This document shows positions 25,901 to 38,032 of a stretch of DNA of 64,000 nucleotides, piece by piece (position 1 is the first letter of the stretch; every line of letters starts with the position of its first letter). Source of the stretch: Lutjanus erythropterus (Eukaryota > Chordata > Actinopteri > Lutjaniformes > Lutjanidae); assembly GCA_020091685.1 (NCBI GenBank), contig CM034598.1, positions 22,204,326 through 22,268,325 on the forward strand, in the 5' to 3' direction. The notes under the pieces were generated by a model. It saw nothing but the letters and a program-made list of their open reading frames with translations. It did not search any database and had not been told where the DNA came from. The position numbers were made by a program, and so were the translations under genes.

Positions 25901-28900
25901 TCGGTGCTGTCTCTCTTCCTGACGGCGCTGCAGTGTGTGTTGTTCTCAGTTTGCGCCTCCACGCCGTACCTGCCGCTGCAGTACCTCACCTTCATCCTGC
26001 AGGTGCTCAACCGATCCTTCCTCTACGGCGGCAACGCAGCCTTCATCAGCGTGGCGTGAGTATAAACACAAGTCACCACCAGCCTCGCTGCCAACTGTCA
26101 TAAAAGATGTTGATACTGACCTGGTTCTGAGCTGCAAATATTTGGATATTGCTCTTGATAACAGACTGTGTTTTGAATCTCATGCTGATGCAACGTTGAG
26201 ACATACCATACAAATGAAACATTATCAAAATAGATTAACAAATCAAATAAAATGACAGAATTTATATTAAAGAAATATAGAAATTTATATAAAAAGCTAT
26301 TTGTTAATCACTTGGCTTACAAACAAACAAAAAAGAGAAAAAGCAAACAAAGAGGAGCCTAGACTTCAGACATAAGAGATATAAATCAAAACAAGAAACA
26401 AGAAATATCTCCACAAATCTTTCTTGCTACTTTACTAAAGTATATTTTTTAAGATACATTTATATCATTTGTAAACCAAACAAAGAGGCCTACGATGAGT
26501 ATGATATTTACCCATAAGTATGATTAATATAATGATTTTAGAAATAGTTTACATTATTCATATAAAAAAATAGCAATAACAAAAGTCATTTATCTTAAGT
26601 GATATCAAGTCTTTTACATTTGACCAATATTTTGTCTGATATTTTGTATTTTATATGTAATATTTATATTTGTCACATTGAAAATGTGAGAAAAAGAGTC
26701 AAACTTGAACACGAACTTGAAACCTGCAAAGACTTGAACTGAACTGAACTTTAACATTTCTACTGAGTTAATCTTTTTTTTTTTTATCATGATTTCAAAA
26801 CCTCAGAACACACACTTGAAAGTCTTGTTAAAATTTCCAGTAAGGTTTCAGGGAGGAGTCGCAGTGATTTACGACAGGCAGATCCTCAGGAGTAACGTTG
26901 GACCGCCAGGGCCGTCAACTCTCCAGAGGGAGTTTGAACTGTTGCCCCGAGGCTTTTTCAGGACGCCAGATGACTCCATGTCTGTTTTATCTCAAGTGCT
27001 TTTGATATACTTAATCACAATTATCACTCTGCATTCCTTGCACTCCCCTGGAACATTTGCACTCTTGCATATTTGTACTTAGTATATAGTATATTTCCAT
27101 TTCCCTGCACTAGTTATGATATTTGTTGTTGATGTTGTCCTTAAGTATTCTGTTATTTTGTGCTCCAAAGGATGCTCCAAAATAATATCATGATATTTCA
27201 GGGTATTTTACAATAACAATATTTTTGATGATATGACAAAATACTGAAAAATATTGTGTCATTGTGAGATTTTTGGTCCTTCTTGTATTCAGCCAGGCGG
27301 TTCTTGTTGAAGTGGTGAAATTAGTTGGTTACCGTCTTTTTGGGTGTCTTACTTTTGTAGCCAAACCACTTAAACATACTGAGAGCTGGTAGCAATGTTA
27401 CTTTTCCACTCAACAGCACTTGTTGTTGCTGCGTGTCATTCTTTCAACAAGGTGTAATATTGCCAGAATCGTGATAGGAATTTTTGTCGTCATGAAAAAA
27501 TTATGTCTGTATAATATGGCACACCCCTACATTACTAAACGTCATTAAATATTATTAACAGTGTGTATAAATGGGAAAAGTTTTAACATATTTTAAATTC
27601 TTCTCTTTGCTCTGTCATCTCTTCGTGTGTGTGTAGTTTCCCATCATGCCACTTTGGGAAGCTGTACGGTATGGTCATGGCTCTGTCTGCAGTGTTTTCT
27701 CTGCTGCAGTATCCCTGCTTCGCCCTGGTGAAAGGAGTTCTGGGTGGAGATCCTTTATATGTGAGTACATGACATATGATTCATGCAACTATAAATCCTC
27801 CCTACTGTATTTACTTTGCTCCCTTTCACCCCAGTACCACCCAGTGGTAGAAATTTATGTGTTTGAAGGAGTTTTTTTAAAAATTTACTGCTCATGCTTG
27901 ATATGCAGTTGATGCCTCAGTGTCCTTCAGATTGGAGGGGGACAAGCCGGAGGGACAGATAAGACGAGCCGTGGAAAGTCTTTAGAGTTTCTCATCATTG
28001 TTTCTTTCCTCCCTCCAGACAGCAGCGACCTTTTTATTGCTGACATCATGATTACGTTACGTAAATCACAAGTCACCTCAGAGTAGTTGGCCCACATAAC
28101 CAAGTGGAAATGTCATCTTGCTGTGTTGTTGGGTGCCAGAATCAATGTAGTAATGGCTCAGAACTGAAGGTTAATCACACACCAGCTGCCACTGCTAGTC
28201 AAAATAGCTAAATACAACTATGATTAAACAGGATGATGAAGATGAAAGCTGAGAGATGTGTGCAAGTAGTGACAAAATATAATAAATGACCTCACAGAAT
28301 GTCACATCGGTGTCTCCAAATTTTGGTAGTATACGTCTCTCACAACGTGTCTCACACCTACTTTCCTTAATAAAAAGAAAAATACAACCAGTCGCCTTCT
28401 GAATTAATTCAAGTGTCTCTTATATACCAAACTTAGACAAACTTTAATGCCTTTTTAACTCCGTAAATGACACTTCACTTAAACTTGACAGACAAATACA
28501 AAGAAAAACTAAAAGAAAATGTCTTGTCAAGACTTTCCACTGTCATAACAATCACCAACCCTGGTGTGGTTGAAATAAATCCTTAACTGACCGCATTAGA
28601 TGTGAAAATATTTTGGTTGTGGCTCTCCTCCTCTCACTCATACTCAGCTCAGCGCACCATCTTCCTTCCCAGCGGATGTTTACTGTCATAGAGCAGCACC
28701 TGGTCACTCTGCAGACCATTAGATTAGCAAAATAAAATGACAAAAATCACCCAAAAGAAAAACACTAGCCGATATGTTCATCGCCCAACCCCAGGGCAAT
28801 TAGAGAAAGATTGTCCATCCATTGAGTGAGTGTGACAGTCTGCTCCCATTAGTTAATGTGAATTTTTTCAAGTAACAGTTGCAGTCCTGGAGAGTGAGTG

Positions 28901-29676
28901 ACTGTACATAATCAGAGCTCATATTTTCTCCAGCCACTGAGAAAAAATAAGCCAACAAAACTGTCTGGAAAGTGTTAAAGGAATTGTTTTGCTCCACCCA
29001 CAAAAAAACTGAATGTTCACCAACAGAAAAGGGGTCTATAACATTAACTTTACCAACAAACTTAGTGATTTTTCATCCTTAAGTAAGTTACTTCACTTTT
29101 CACAGTTAGCTTGGTACATATTGTTTGAATTGACCTTTAGGTTTTGTTTTGTTTTTTGCTAATTTGTTTTGTATATAGTGTTTATGAGCATTTTGATGAT
29201 CTGATTTTGTTTCTGTTGACCTTGAACGAGGATGACGATGCTAATAGTTATCTAAAAAACCGAGATAAACATCAAAATTCCCAAAAACACTATATACAAA
29301 ACAACTGGGAAATACTATTAACAATATGCACCAAGCTAACTGTGAAAAGTGAGTTTGGAGGCAAATGAAATATTACTGTAGTATTGACAGACATGCAGCT
29401 CATAACAGTAGAGAATTGAACTCTTACATTAAACAAAGGACAAGAGATCGAGTTATTCTTCAGTGAAGACTGACCCAAAGTGCAAGTTTTCCACATCGCA
29501 CCATTTTTATCGTTGAACTCTCCCCTCACTGCCTCCTACTCTCTACACTCATGTGTCTACAGGTCAACGTCGGTCTGACGCTGCTCAGCCTGCTCGCCTT
29601 CATCCACCCCCTCTCTGTCTACCTGCAAAGTCGACGTCTGGCCTCTCAGCGAGCCAAGAGCAAAGCCTCCTCTTAA
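16201..29676 (+). CDS. slc43a3: SLC43A3-type equilibrative nucleobase transporter
   Basis: Coding exons: 16201-16366, 16689-16818, 20413-20459, 20569-20645, 23023-23115, 23224-23363, 23610-23722, 23859-24002, 24557-24664, 25869-26055, 27637-27760, 29563-29676. All are GT-AG, the phases agree, and the product is 480 residues, close to the human protein. It is a multi-pass plasma-membrane carrier of the LAT3/4 (SLC43) family; the human orthologue moves purine nucleobases by facilitated diffusion. Diagnostic blocks are the N-terminal [32 protein letters not shown], the [20 protein letters not shown] stretch, [11 protein letters not shown] and [18 protein letters not shown]. Loop 1 carries sequons N45 and N50; a hydrophilic loop at about 210-260 is poorly conserved. 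The ATG has an in-frame TGA 57 nt upstream and good context. It is the neighbour of rtn4rl2, as in human. Teleosts can have two slc43a3 paralogues; a or b cannot be decided here. Confidence 0.95.
18285..18577 (+). repeat. interspersed repeat (GATTAATCGATTAG family), intronic
   Basis: In slc43a3 intron 3 (between coding exons 2 and 3). It has the repeated 'gattaatcgattag', 'aagatattcagttttctgtc', 'aagaagctggaatcaga' and 'cattgttgcagct' signature. A copy in opposite orientation is at 49367-49690. It is a frequent teleost dispersed repeat of uncertain class. Confidence 0.65.
19005..19600. repeat. degenerate GGTTCTT/AAGAACC repeat array
   Basis: About 600 bp in slc43a3 intron 3 built from short imperfect units such as 'aagggttctt', 'aagaaccctt', 'ggttcttggtggaacc' and 'ggaatataaaaaggttcc' in both orientations, so many small palindromes form. 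The right end 'ttttctctctaagagtgtg' resembles a transposon terminus. It is probably a miniature DNA transposon with internal subrepeats; the class is unresolved. Confidence 0.55.
19939..19991 (+). repeat. (CA)n microsatellite
   Basis: About 26 uninterrupted CA units in slc43a3 intron 3. Confidence 0.98.
23723..23744 (+). repeat. slc43a3: (GT)n tract overlapping a splice donor
   Basis: The donor after the exon ending at 23722 (CAAG|GTGTGTGT) is itself the start of an 11-unit GT run ending GTAACT. Every GT is a potential weak donor, so length polymorphism could affect the splicing of this exon. Confidence 0.85.
29093..29352. repeat. 260-bp hairpin (inverted repeat) in slc43a3 intron
   Basis: The outer arms are about 33 bp: TCACTTTTCACAGTTAGCTT at 29093 and AAGCTAACTGTGAAAAGTGA at 29333. 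An inner pair, ttgttttgtatatagtgttt at 29164-29183 and its exact complement, ends at 29304. The spacing between the pairs is symmetrical enough for a long fold-back. It is probably a miniature inverted-repeat element. No clear target duplication was identified. Confidence 0.75.
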
Positions 29677-32410
29677 AGTCTGTAAGGTGACAGCAACGAC
29701 TGGCGCTTAAAATGTCCTCAACACCACTAGTGACACTGTTACCTCCTCAGTTTGTTTGATTGACAGCTCTCAGACGGCCGTGTTATGCTGCTACGTGAGT
29801 CCTCTCTGAAAAGTGACATCAGGTGCTTGTAAATGCATTTCATGTTGTACAGATGTAGCCTACTTCTGGAGCATGTTCACAGCCAAACTGAATGTATCCC
29901 TAATAATTAAGAGCTTCCTCTGCTGTGGTTGACCCTCTGCATAACCTTTTACCTCTTGTGAGACAATCCTTTTTACACTGAGCTTTTCTAAAGCATCTCA
30001 GAGCTTTGTGACAATCAGCCACTGTTAACAGTTTATTATCCTGCTCCTGGCTGCTCCAGAGGCTCTGTTTACACCCGGTACTGACGTGCGGGTGATCTGA
30101 TCACAAACAGACAGCCTTAAGTCCAGGTGTGAATGCTCCCAAAATGCATTGAGATCCAGTCGCTCAGTTCAGAGGTGGTCTGGGCCAAATGTGACCACCT
30201 TCTTTCAGCAGAGTGCATGTTAACGTGTCCTGGGTCACAATAAAGGACGCCTACTTCACTGACGTCCTGTAAGTGCACAGGAAACACAGTCTCTGATGTC
30301 CATTTCCTTTACATGTTTTGGCTCTCTTACTGGCAAAGATGAGCAGCAGATATTTGTGAACGCACTGATTTCACCTCTGAACTAGCAACCGCAATATCCC
30401 CAGACTCATTTGAAAAATAATTTAAGTGTTATTAAGTGCAGAGGAACTTAAGAAATTTTGCAAATATTGGAATCTTTCGCGGCTTTTTGTCAATTCAATG
30501 CAAGGTGTGAAGTTCTTGTGTCAGTTTGTCACACCGTTTCTGTACCGGCGGCTACTCTGTATCTGAAGTGCATCTACAGTACCTGCCAACATTTAGCAGC
30601 TGTTTGAACACAGTTTCAACTGACTTGAGCATTTACACTAAATTTATGAAATTTATGACAGTAAACAGTCATCGGTATTATTTGACTTCCTTAAAAACTG
30701 CATAACTACATGAGTTGTTGAGGTAGAAGAAACTTTCTAAACTTTGTCAAATGCTGTTTACAAAAAAGTCTTAATCGTTTGAGGCTTTTTTTAAATTCAA
30801 CATTAATTATGATACATTAAGTTGTTTTTTTCACTGTAAAAAACACTGATTCACAGTGGCTCAACTGTGTGTTACCTGCCATCGTTTACCGTCTGTTCAA
30901 ACACGGTTTCAAATGATTTCACCATTTGCACTAAATTTATGAAAGAAGACACACATTATAAGAACACTTTATTGATGATAAACATGACAAATTTTACAAA
31001 TGCAATAAACAGTAACCAATACAGGCTGCTCCCCTGCCACCTGTGCAAAAAGTCCCCGGACTTCCTGAAAATATTTCTCAATTTTTGAGTTGCTGAAACT
31101 TCATAGACTTTATGAAACACTGTCTACATCAAATTCCTAATTATTTAGACCTCGTTGTAAATTTGGCAAATGTGCTACATGAAATTATTTCTTTCTTTGT
31201 ACAAAAATGTGTGTGTCCTAGCATGCTGGCTGCTGCTGCTACTGCTGGTTTAGGAAATGCAGACAGAAATGATGGAATTACGTGTTTACTTACATTAACA
31301 GTACAGCAGGAAGTGAGATCACCCAGGATTCATGTTAATTCTAGTTATAATCAGGCTCTAATGGAGTTTTTCTTGACTGTGACATGACGTATGTTGACTT
31401 TTTTTTAATGCAAATGTATGTATGCTTGTAGTTTTTTAATATTCTCTGCAATGCCAGTCACCTTTAACACCACAGCTATTGTGGTTTCAGAGTGCCAAAA
31501 GACAGCTGAAGCTGAAAACACTGCTGATATTGTTTCTCTCACTGCGGACATCTTCAAGTTATCCCTCCATGTATGTGTTTTTCTTTCTTATTACAGAGTG
31601 CAGGACCAAAATGTTGAGTGTAGTGACTGAATGAGGGACAATTGGGAGTCAGACAAATATTTATAAAGTTTGTGTTGTTTTACTTGAACCAATCAGTGAT
31701 GTGCACATTGTAAAAAAAAAAAGATGAACTCATGCTCATACTTGGGTATAAAAAGTGCTCAGTAAGGCTCCTCTGTCAGGACGAAGGTCATGTTTGTTTG
31801 CCGACACTGATTTCTTTGCTGCACTAGTTGCTTTACAATGTGAGTTCATTCAGATACATCAAGTAGAGCAGGAGACACGACTCTGCCACCTGCTGGCCTC
31901 TTAGTTTAGCTAACATTGTGCCTAACTTTACAGTGGAATGACCTACTTTATTTTTGTTAGCATCATGAAGGAGTTTAAAGTAAATGAGCCACAAGTTCAG
32001 TGACATGTGAAGGTTAATAAAGGGAAACTTCTATTTTTGTTCATTCTTACCAGTATGTTTACATTTTACTTTGTTTTTCTGCAGTGCCAAAAAAGTGTTG
32101 AAATCTTAACTATAAATATGCAAACTGTTTATTGTACTGCACCAAAAGAAATGTGCCTTTTGATATAGCAGTAGTGTAGTAAAGGGAAATATTACCTTTT
32201 GATATTTACTTTTGCCTAAATAAATGTTTCAGTTTTCAACTGTTGTGAGGAAAACTATGTACTACAGATGGTGTAGAAAATGTCATCTAGTAAGAATATA
32301 TATAGATATATAGATTAAAAGAAAAGACCATAAATTGTACAACTGCGTGAGCTGTATGTTGTACACCTTGACATACAAAATATCCAACTATATTAAAATA
32401 AACATGAAAG
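29677..32410 (+). other. slc43a3: slc43a3 3' UTR and flank, candidate poly(A) signals
   Basis: After the TAA there are AATAAA signals at 30239-30244 and 32397-32402, so a UTR of about 0.6 or 2.7 kb is possible. Between them, 30585-30790 and 30870-31150 are diverged tandem copies: both carry 'cacagtttcaa/cacggtttcaa', 'cactaaatttatgaaa' and 'gttgaggtagaag/gttgctgaaact' in order. Confidence 0.45.
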
Positions 32411-32694
32411 ACTGAAACCTGAATTCATTCTCTTTATTTCTTGTGTTTGGTTTACTGAGTACTTTGGATTGACTGGTTTATTTAATGTAGCACCAGCTGC
32501 ACAAGGTCTTATTGTCAAAGTTAATTGTTGATTTTATGTCTTTTGTTTTTCTTTGCATTTACAGCAGCAGTTAAACTTTTATCATTTATAAACTTTAAGA
32601 TTTGGATAGAGTCTCAAAATCACTTTCCAATAAGCTTCAGTTTAATTAATTTGTATAGAACTTACAGATAAATTTAAGTTAACAAATGCTACAA

Positions 32695-32895
32695 AAATGG
32701 CTCAGTCAGTCAGTAGAGCATTAGCCACATGCACTGAGGCTGTGAGTCCTCTTCGGCGGTCGTGGGTTCAGCTCCCGCCTATCGCCCCTTTCTGCATGTC
32801 ATTCCCCAGCTCTCTCTCTCCAGCTTTCCCGTCGTATTTTCAGCTGTCCTATATATTAAAGACATGAAAGTCCCACAGAAATATATAAAAATCTA
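32695..32895 (+). mobile_element. tRNA-derived SINE
   Basis: An RNA polymerase III head with an A-box-like TGGCTCAGTCAG (32698 onward) and a B box GGTTCAGCTCC (32765-32775). It is followed by the teleost SINE tail 'tctgcatgtcattcccc', 'agctctctctct', 'gctgtcctat...ttaaagacatgaaa'. The head no longer folds as a proper tRNA. A second copy, on the minus strand, is at 37167-37290. Confidence 0.75.
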
Positions 32896-33524
32896 AAAGA
32901 ATCCCTCACAATCATTACCCACAATCCACCAGGATTATGTGGCGGTGCCTGCATGAACAGAGATCTCTCCCTCCAGCTGTACATTCCTATTTTCTCATTG
33001 TTTTGTTGTGCTCAGGACACTTTACCAACCCAAAACACTGGTATTTTACTCCCCAGAATGAGATTCAGCAATTTTTGTGGTCCATTTACAATCAGCAACT
33101 GACAACTCCACATTTAAATACAATGCACCATTTGAAGATGATGCAATTAATTACTATTACTTGCTTTTGAATCTCGAGTCCAACAATGTGAAAGGACTGC
33201 GATGCTAAATCAATAGAGACCTCTTAAAGAAAGATCTGACTCTGTGAATGAAGTCCAAACCTGCAGGACTCACAGCAGCCTCGGAGGACAGTCTGTCGTC
33301 TCCTGTCATACTGAGAGTCTTAGCAGTCAGGGTGGGTGTTGCCATGTTGTTACAGATAGTGGTGGAGATGTTTCACACGGGGGAAAAGTTCTGACAGGTT
33401 TTAAACCTAAAATAACGGGGACACTCCCCCACAACAGCCTCTCTCAAGTTCTCTGTGCAACTGCTGTGTGACAACACAGTGAGCCTAGAAAAACTTGATT
33501 TAACTCCACACAGTCTGTCACATC

Positions 33525-33526
<2 letters not shown>

Positions 33527-33561
<35 letters not shown>
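33527..33561 (+). repeat. (GT)n microsatellite
   Basis: About 17 uninterrupted GT units in intergenic DNA. Confidence 0.97.
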
Positions 33562-33564
<3 letters not shown>

Positions 33565-34050
33565 GGAACACGTGCATGGTGACAGGTCCTTGTATCTGCG
33601 TCATCGATGATCACAACCTCAGTATCCAGGAGGTTTATTACAGACTTGCATAAACAAGTGTATGACAGAAATAAGAGTAAAGGCGTGGGGGGAAGGATGA
33701 AAATAAAAGTCTGTTAATGATGTGATCTGTTATCTGTTTATTTTTATTTTTTTTCAAATCGAACGAATCTGTCGCAGGGACTGAGGATGTCTTTATGACA
33801 CATAGAGTTGACAGCCTTACTCTAAACCTGCCAACTAACTCATGTGTGTCGTCTTTGACTGGAGCAACAGGAGCTGTAATGGCCTCATTTACGAGCCTTA
33901 ATGTCCTGTTTTCCATCTGCTGTGAGGAGAGAAAATGTTCTCTGTTTTTGCCTAAACACACCAAACTGCTCCATGACTAATGAAGACAATGATTTTTTAT
34001 GATTCCTTTTATGACACTTGTTAATAAGGCATGAAAAATGTATTTTATTC

Positions 34051-34816
34051 GATGGACAAAAGTATGTGGACACACATGTTAGCACACTTTTTGTGCACTT
34101 TTGGCCTAGTGTTGTACTTTCTTTGAGGTACTTTTCCAGTTTTCACTCATGCCTTTACACACTTCATACTTTTAGTTCACTACACAGAAAAATGTCATAC
34201 TTTTTATTCCAACATTTATTACACAGCTAATGTGAAGAAATATTTGAAATACTTGTTATAAACTACCCAACACAGTTCAATTATTACTACTACAAACAGT
34301 AAATGGTACTTAAACATGAAAGCATCAGTAATAATCATCTAACACTCACAGGGATGACTAGTTTCACTCTTGCTACTTCAAGGATTAAACCTTGTGTACT
34401 TTTACTTAAATAATATTGACTTTTTTTAAACTTGTAATTAAACATTTTGCTAATGCAGTACTTCTTTTTCATAAAGGTAGACTCTGTAGAATTTGTTCAT
34501 GAACACACCAGACAGATTGTTGATCGTTGAGTGTCCAGAAAGTCAAATACAGATGTTTTGGGCTGGTGAAGCGTCCCGATCACAGCAAAATGAGAAACAC
34601 AGGCAATCTCTGCACAGACAGTCACCACCACACTCTACTGAGGCAAGAACGTCTTTCCAGAGCAGTGGAGGCTGTTGCGGCAGGGTCTGCGGAAAGACGG
34701 TTTGAGATTGTGAGGCAAATCTGTGATTTATGAAATAAAACTGATTTGAATGACATGTTTAACAATCGCATATGGATGTAATAGTTTGGCGTTCGCATAT
34801 TTTTGGCCATACGGTG
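34051..34816. mobile_element. Tc1-like element remnant
   Basis: The left terminus 'ggacaaaagtatgtggacac' (34054-34073) and the right terminus 'atttttggccatacggtg' (34799-34816) are imperfect inverted ends typical of short Tc1-like elements in fish. The right internal part includes 'ccagagcagtggaggctgtt' (34657 onward). No transposase frame was found; the middle appears to be replaced by unrelated AT-rich sequence. Confidence 0.55.
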
Positions 34817-35796
34817 TTTCTTTATGTCACTTTTCTCCCACTTTCTGCAGCCGTTGCCTCTCTGTGTTTAATAAACTGAAGGATTTTAAATTTGTGATTT
34901 AATTTCACCTGTTGTGGGAAAAATAAAGGTGACCAGGCTCTACTTTACTGGAAAATCACCCACATAGCCTTCAAGAAATAATGAATTTTGACACCCACAT
35001 TACATTTTTCTACAATTTTCAGGCCTTTAAGAACCTTAACGGGCGTATATTTAAATTGTTTGCAAATATGAACTTTACACACCGAAGCTTCTCTTGTGAC
35101 AGAGTAACTAAATATCAAATGATTCATTATCTTGTTAACAAAAGTCTTGTCAGACCTTTACTGTCCCAGTTGACACCCACATTTTGTCTGATTCATACAC
35201 TAATACACATTTCATTCACACGCTGGATTTATTAGCTTGGATTTGTGAAAAACTTTGGCATTTAATTACCAGCCTACAGATTCTGGGCCTCGACAGCCGC
35301 ACGTTGTTTTACCATACAGTCACATTTCAGGTTATACAAACATTTTCTTCTATTTCACGTGTAAATATATGAATCACACGAACTTTACACATAAAGAAAA
35401 CTGAAGAAACGCCTAGAAAGACAATTACTGACAGTGTTCCTTGTGTCAAAATCCACTCAGCACATACTGTCCACACACATGGTCTTCAGCACCATGTGTG
35501 AGTGTCCTTGTGTGTGACAGAGATAGTGAGGGTTAATTATGAAGAGAGTCAGCGACATTTTTTTTTTTAGGATCAGGACAGATCCTTTGAACATGTTGTG
35601 TTTTCACCAGTTCAAATGCCAGTGTGCCCATGATTCACGTTGACACAGCAGGCGAGTGAGATAAAGTAAGGGAGGGGATCAGGGAGTGAAGATGTGTAGG
35701 CTCAATGTGTGTGTGTGTATGTGTTTACATACATGCCTGCTTTTTTTCTATGTACATTACATAATGTTTTCCATAGCTGCCTTCCCTTACTATCAC

Positions 35797-36360
35797 CTTT
35801 AAGGAATAGTTCACCCAAAAATGAAAATTCAGTCAGTAATCTACTCACCCTGACACGACGTTCACTTGTGCACACACACCGTCACACCGCACACACCCAG
35901 TTCAGACAGTGTGCCCATGGCTCAATACAGGCCAAAGACATGGTATAAAAGACATGTTTCAAGCAGTTTGGAGGCATTTTATATATTTTTGCCCATATTG
36001 TCCGTTTATAAACTGGTCACCAATTATCTAAACCAGTGTTCCCCAACCCTGGTCCTCAGGGCCCACTGTTCTGCATGTTTTAGATGTTTCCCTGCTCCAA
36101 CACACCTGATTCAAATGATCAGGTTGTTGTCAGGCTTCTGCAGAGGCTTGATGACGAGCTGATCATGTGAATCAGGTGTGTTGGAGCAGGGAAACATCTA
36201 AACCATGCAGGACAGTGGGCCCTGAGGACCAGGGTTGGGGAACACTGATCTAAACTGTTTGGGAGCACAGTGTTTTGTGGACTAAAAAAACTAAACCTGA
36301 CTTTCAATTGGCATGAGGGTGAGCAGATAATGACTAAATTTTAAGTATCCCTTTAACTTA
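35797..36360. mobile_element. outer miniature element with a nested hAT insertion
   Basis: The left end 'aaggaatagttcacccaaaa', 'atgaaaattcagtcag', 'tactcaccctgac' (35800-35855) and the inverted right end 'catgagggtgagcagataat', 'gactaaatttt', 'tatcccttt' (36312-36355) are the arms of a repeat abundant in teleosts. A younger hAT miniature element (36034-36247) is inserted within it, which orders the two insertions in time. Confidence 0.65.
36034..36247. mobile_element. complete hAT-like miniature element with 8-bp TSD
   Basis: A 214-bp near-palindrome with arms of about 88 bp, starting CAGTGTTCCCCAACCCTGGT and ending ACCAGGGTTGGGGAACACTG. A perfect 8-bp target duplication ATCTAAAC is present at 36026-36033 and 36248-36255. 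The ends and TSD length place it with hAT transposons. It encodes nothing and would need an autonomous transposase in trans. It is the same family as 1087-1257. Confidence 0.9.
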
Positions 36361-36419
36361 AACTGGCACTTCCTGTCCGTTGAACAATCTGGCCTTAACT
36401 GTTTCTTGTAGGCCTACTT

Positions 36420-36520
36420 CTATATGCTATGTGTTATGCCTGTCTCTGTTGAAAAGAAAAACAAATTTTGAAGATGGTTAAAAGCTCTTGCTGGGGCACC
36501 TGTAAATGCAGCATTTAGAC
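36420..36520 (+). repeat. interspersed repeat, short copy 2
   Basis: Shares 'ctatgtgttatgcctgtctc', 'gttgaaaagaaaaacaaa', 'ttgaagatggtt', 'gctggggcacctgtaaa' with 9205-9480 and 45838-46215, but lacks their GCTAGCTA-rich tail. Confidence 0.5.
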
Positions 36521-37166
36521 AAATCCATCAAAGTACCAAAAGTAAACAAGCCACCATTGCTGCAGTGGCATCTCCCTACAGTATGCAAGCACTTGAATGT
36601 GAGCTGTCATAAGAAGTGCACAGTTTTCTACTATTGCATGAACATTTTTGTGTGACATTACTTTTGACGATATCTCAGACATCAGAAAAATTTAAACACA
36701 TAAAAATTTAAGAACTTTAATATCACCACCAAAATACTTTAGGTTAGATTAGGGAAAGATCATGAATTTGAATTAGTTTGAATTTGAATGATTACTCTCA
36801 CAGGATCTTTCACAGGTATGGGATTTCCATCTAGACCTGACCCTCTGTGAAGCTGTTCAAACTTAGGTTTTAGGAACAAGATCACGCCACTCTCTCTCAC
36901 ACGCGCCCAGTCACCAGCGTCCTGCTAATTAACCACCTGTGCCTCTGATCCAATCACCTGTACATACCTAGACAAGCGTGTCTAAACTTTCTTTCCCGTT
37001 TGATTCATTTAGCATAACTTTCATCCCTCACCTTGACGCCATCTTCGATCCTCAACGAAGCCTGTCATTTGTCTGAAAAACCTTTTAGATTGCATTTACA
37101 GTATATGACCTTTGTTAGCGAAATGGCTCATTCTAAGGTTTCGAAAACAACATTCTGTGTGCACTT

Positions 37167-37290
37167 TTGGGCATTTTTGCCTTTATTTGATAGGAACAGC
37201 TGAATATATGACAGGAAAGAGGGTAGAGAGGGGATGACAGGAGAGGATAGGATCAACAGCCCCAACACGCTCCACCAACTCAGCTACAGG
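37167..37290 (-). mobile_element. tRNA-derived SINE, minus-strand copy with deletion
   Basis: On the minus strand it reads an A-box-like head 'tgtagctgagttggtggagc', then passes directly into the SINE tail with 'ctgttcctatcaaataaagg'. The B-box segment present in the copy at 32695-32895 is missing, so this copy could not be transcribed by RNA polymerase III. Confidence 0.65.
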
Positions 37291-37434
37291 TTACACTTTC
37301 AGGTGATTTTACACTAATGAAAATATATTTATGACTATTCTATACATTTCTGCAAGTAGATCCCCGTAAAGCTTGGACCCCATGAGTTAGTGTGCATACA
37401 GGTTAACATCTCCACCAGGATGTAAGAAACGAGG

Positions 37435-37436
<2 letters not shown>

Positions 37437-37465
<29 letters not shown>
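37437..37465 (+). repeat. (CA)n microsatellite
   Basis: About 14 CA units in intergenic DNA. Confidence 0.95.
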
Positions 37466-37467
<2 letters not shown>

Positions 37468-38032
37468 CCACATCCTCCCTGAAGATAGAGTCTGCTTGGT
37501 GAGCTGGCTGCCTCCCCCAGTTATCAGTGTGAATACATTATTTGCACACACACACACATGCGTGCAACCTTATCTGTGCCACATCCCCCCCGATGGAGGC
37601 TGCTAATGCCTGATTGTTGAGCTGTCTTGCCTTCACCAACTACAACACAGCAGCCAAGAAACAGTGTGATCCCAGACACTCGATGTATGCGCCGTGGTGC
37701 GCTCACAGCTTGTAGTTGCAGATGACCTTTCATGGAGCAGGTTTTGGTAATTCTGTTCACGTGGGAACAGATGATGTGCATCATGGTGGACCGGGCCATG
37801 ACCTGTGTCATGCAGGGAGGACTCAGTAGTGAGTAAACTCAGCCCACCCCTCCCCAGGTTTATTTCACATGCAGAAGACCTCCGTGTCCCGTCCCACGTC
37901 CCGCCCAGACAATGTGTAATTAGACTGAAACTGTGACTTATTCAGTCACATGATGTCCATCATTGTCAGAGCACAGAGCTGACAGCATCGTCAGTCATAA
38001 CATCTTGATTTACTCTGATTTGTTACATACAG

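Noticed and set aside
32698..32780. Functional tRNA gene
   Set aside because: It has A- and B-box-like sequences but does not fold as a cloverleaf and runs into a SINE tail; a diverged copy is present elsewhere in the window.
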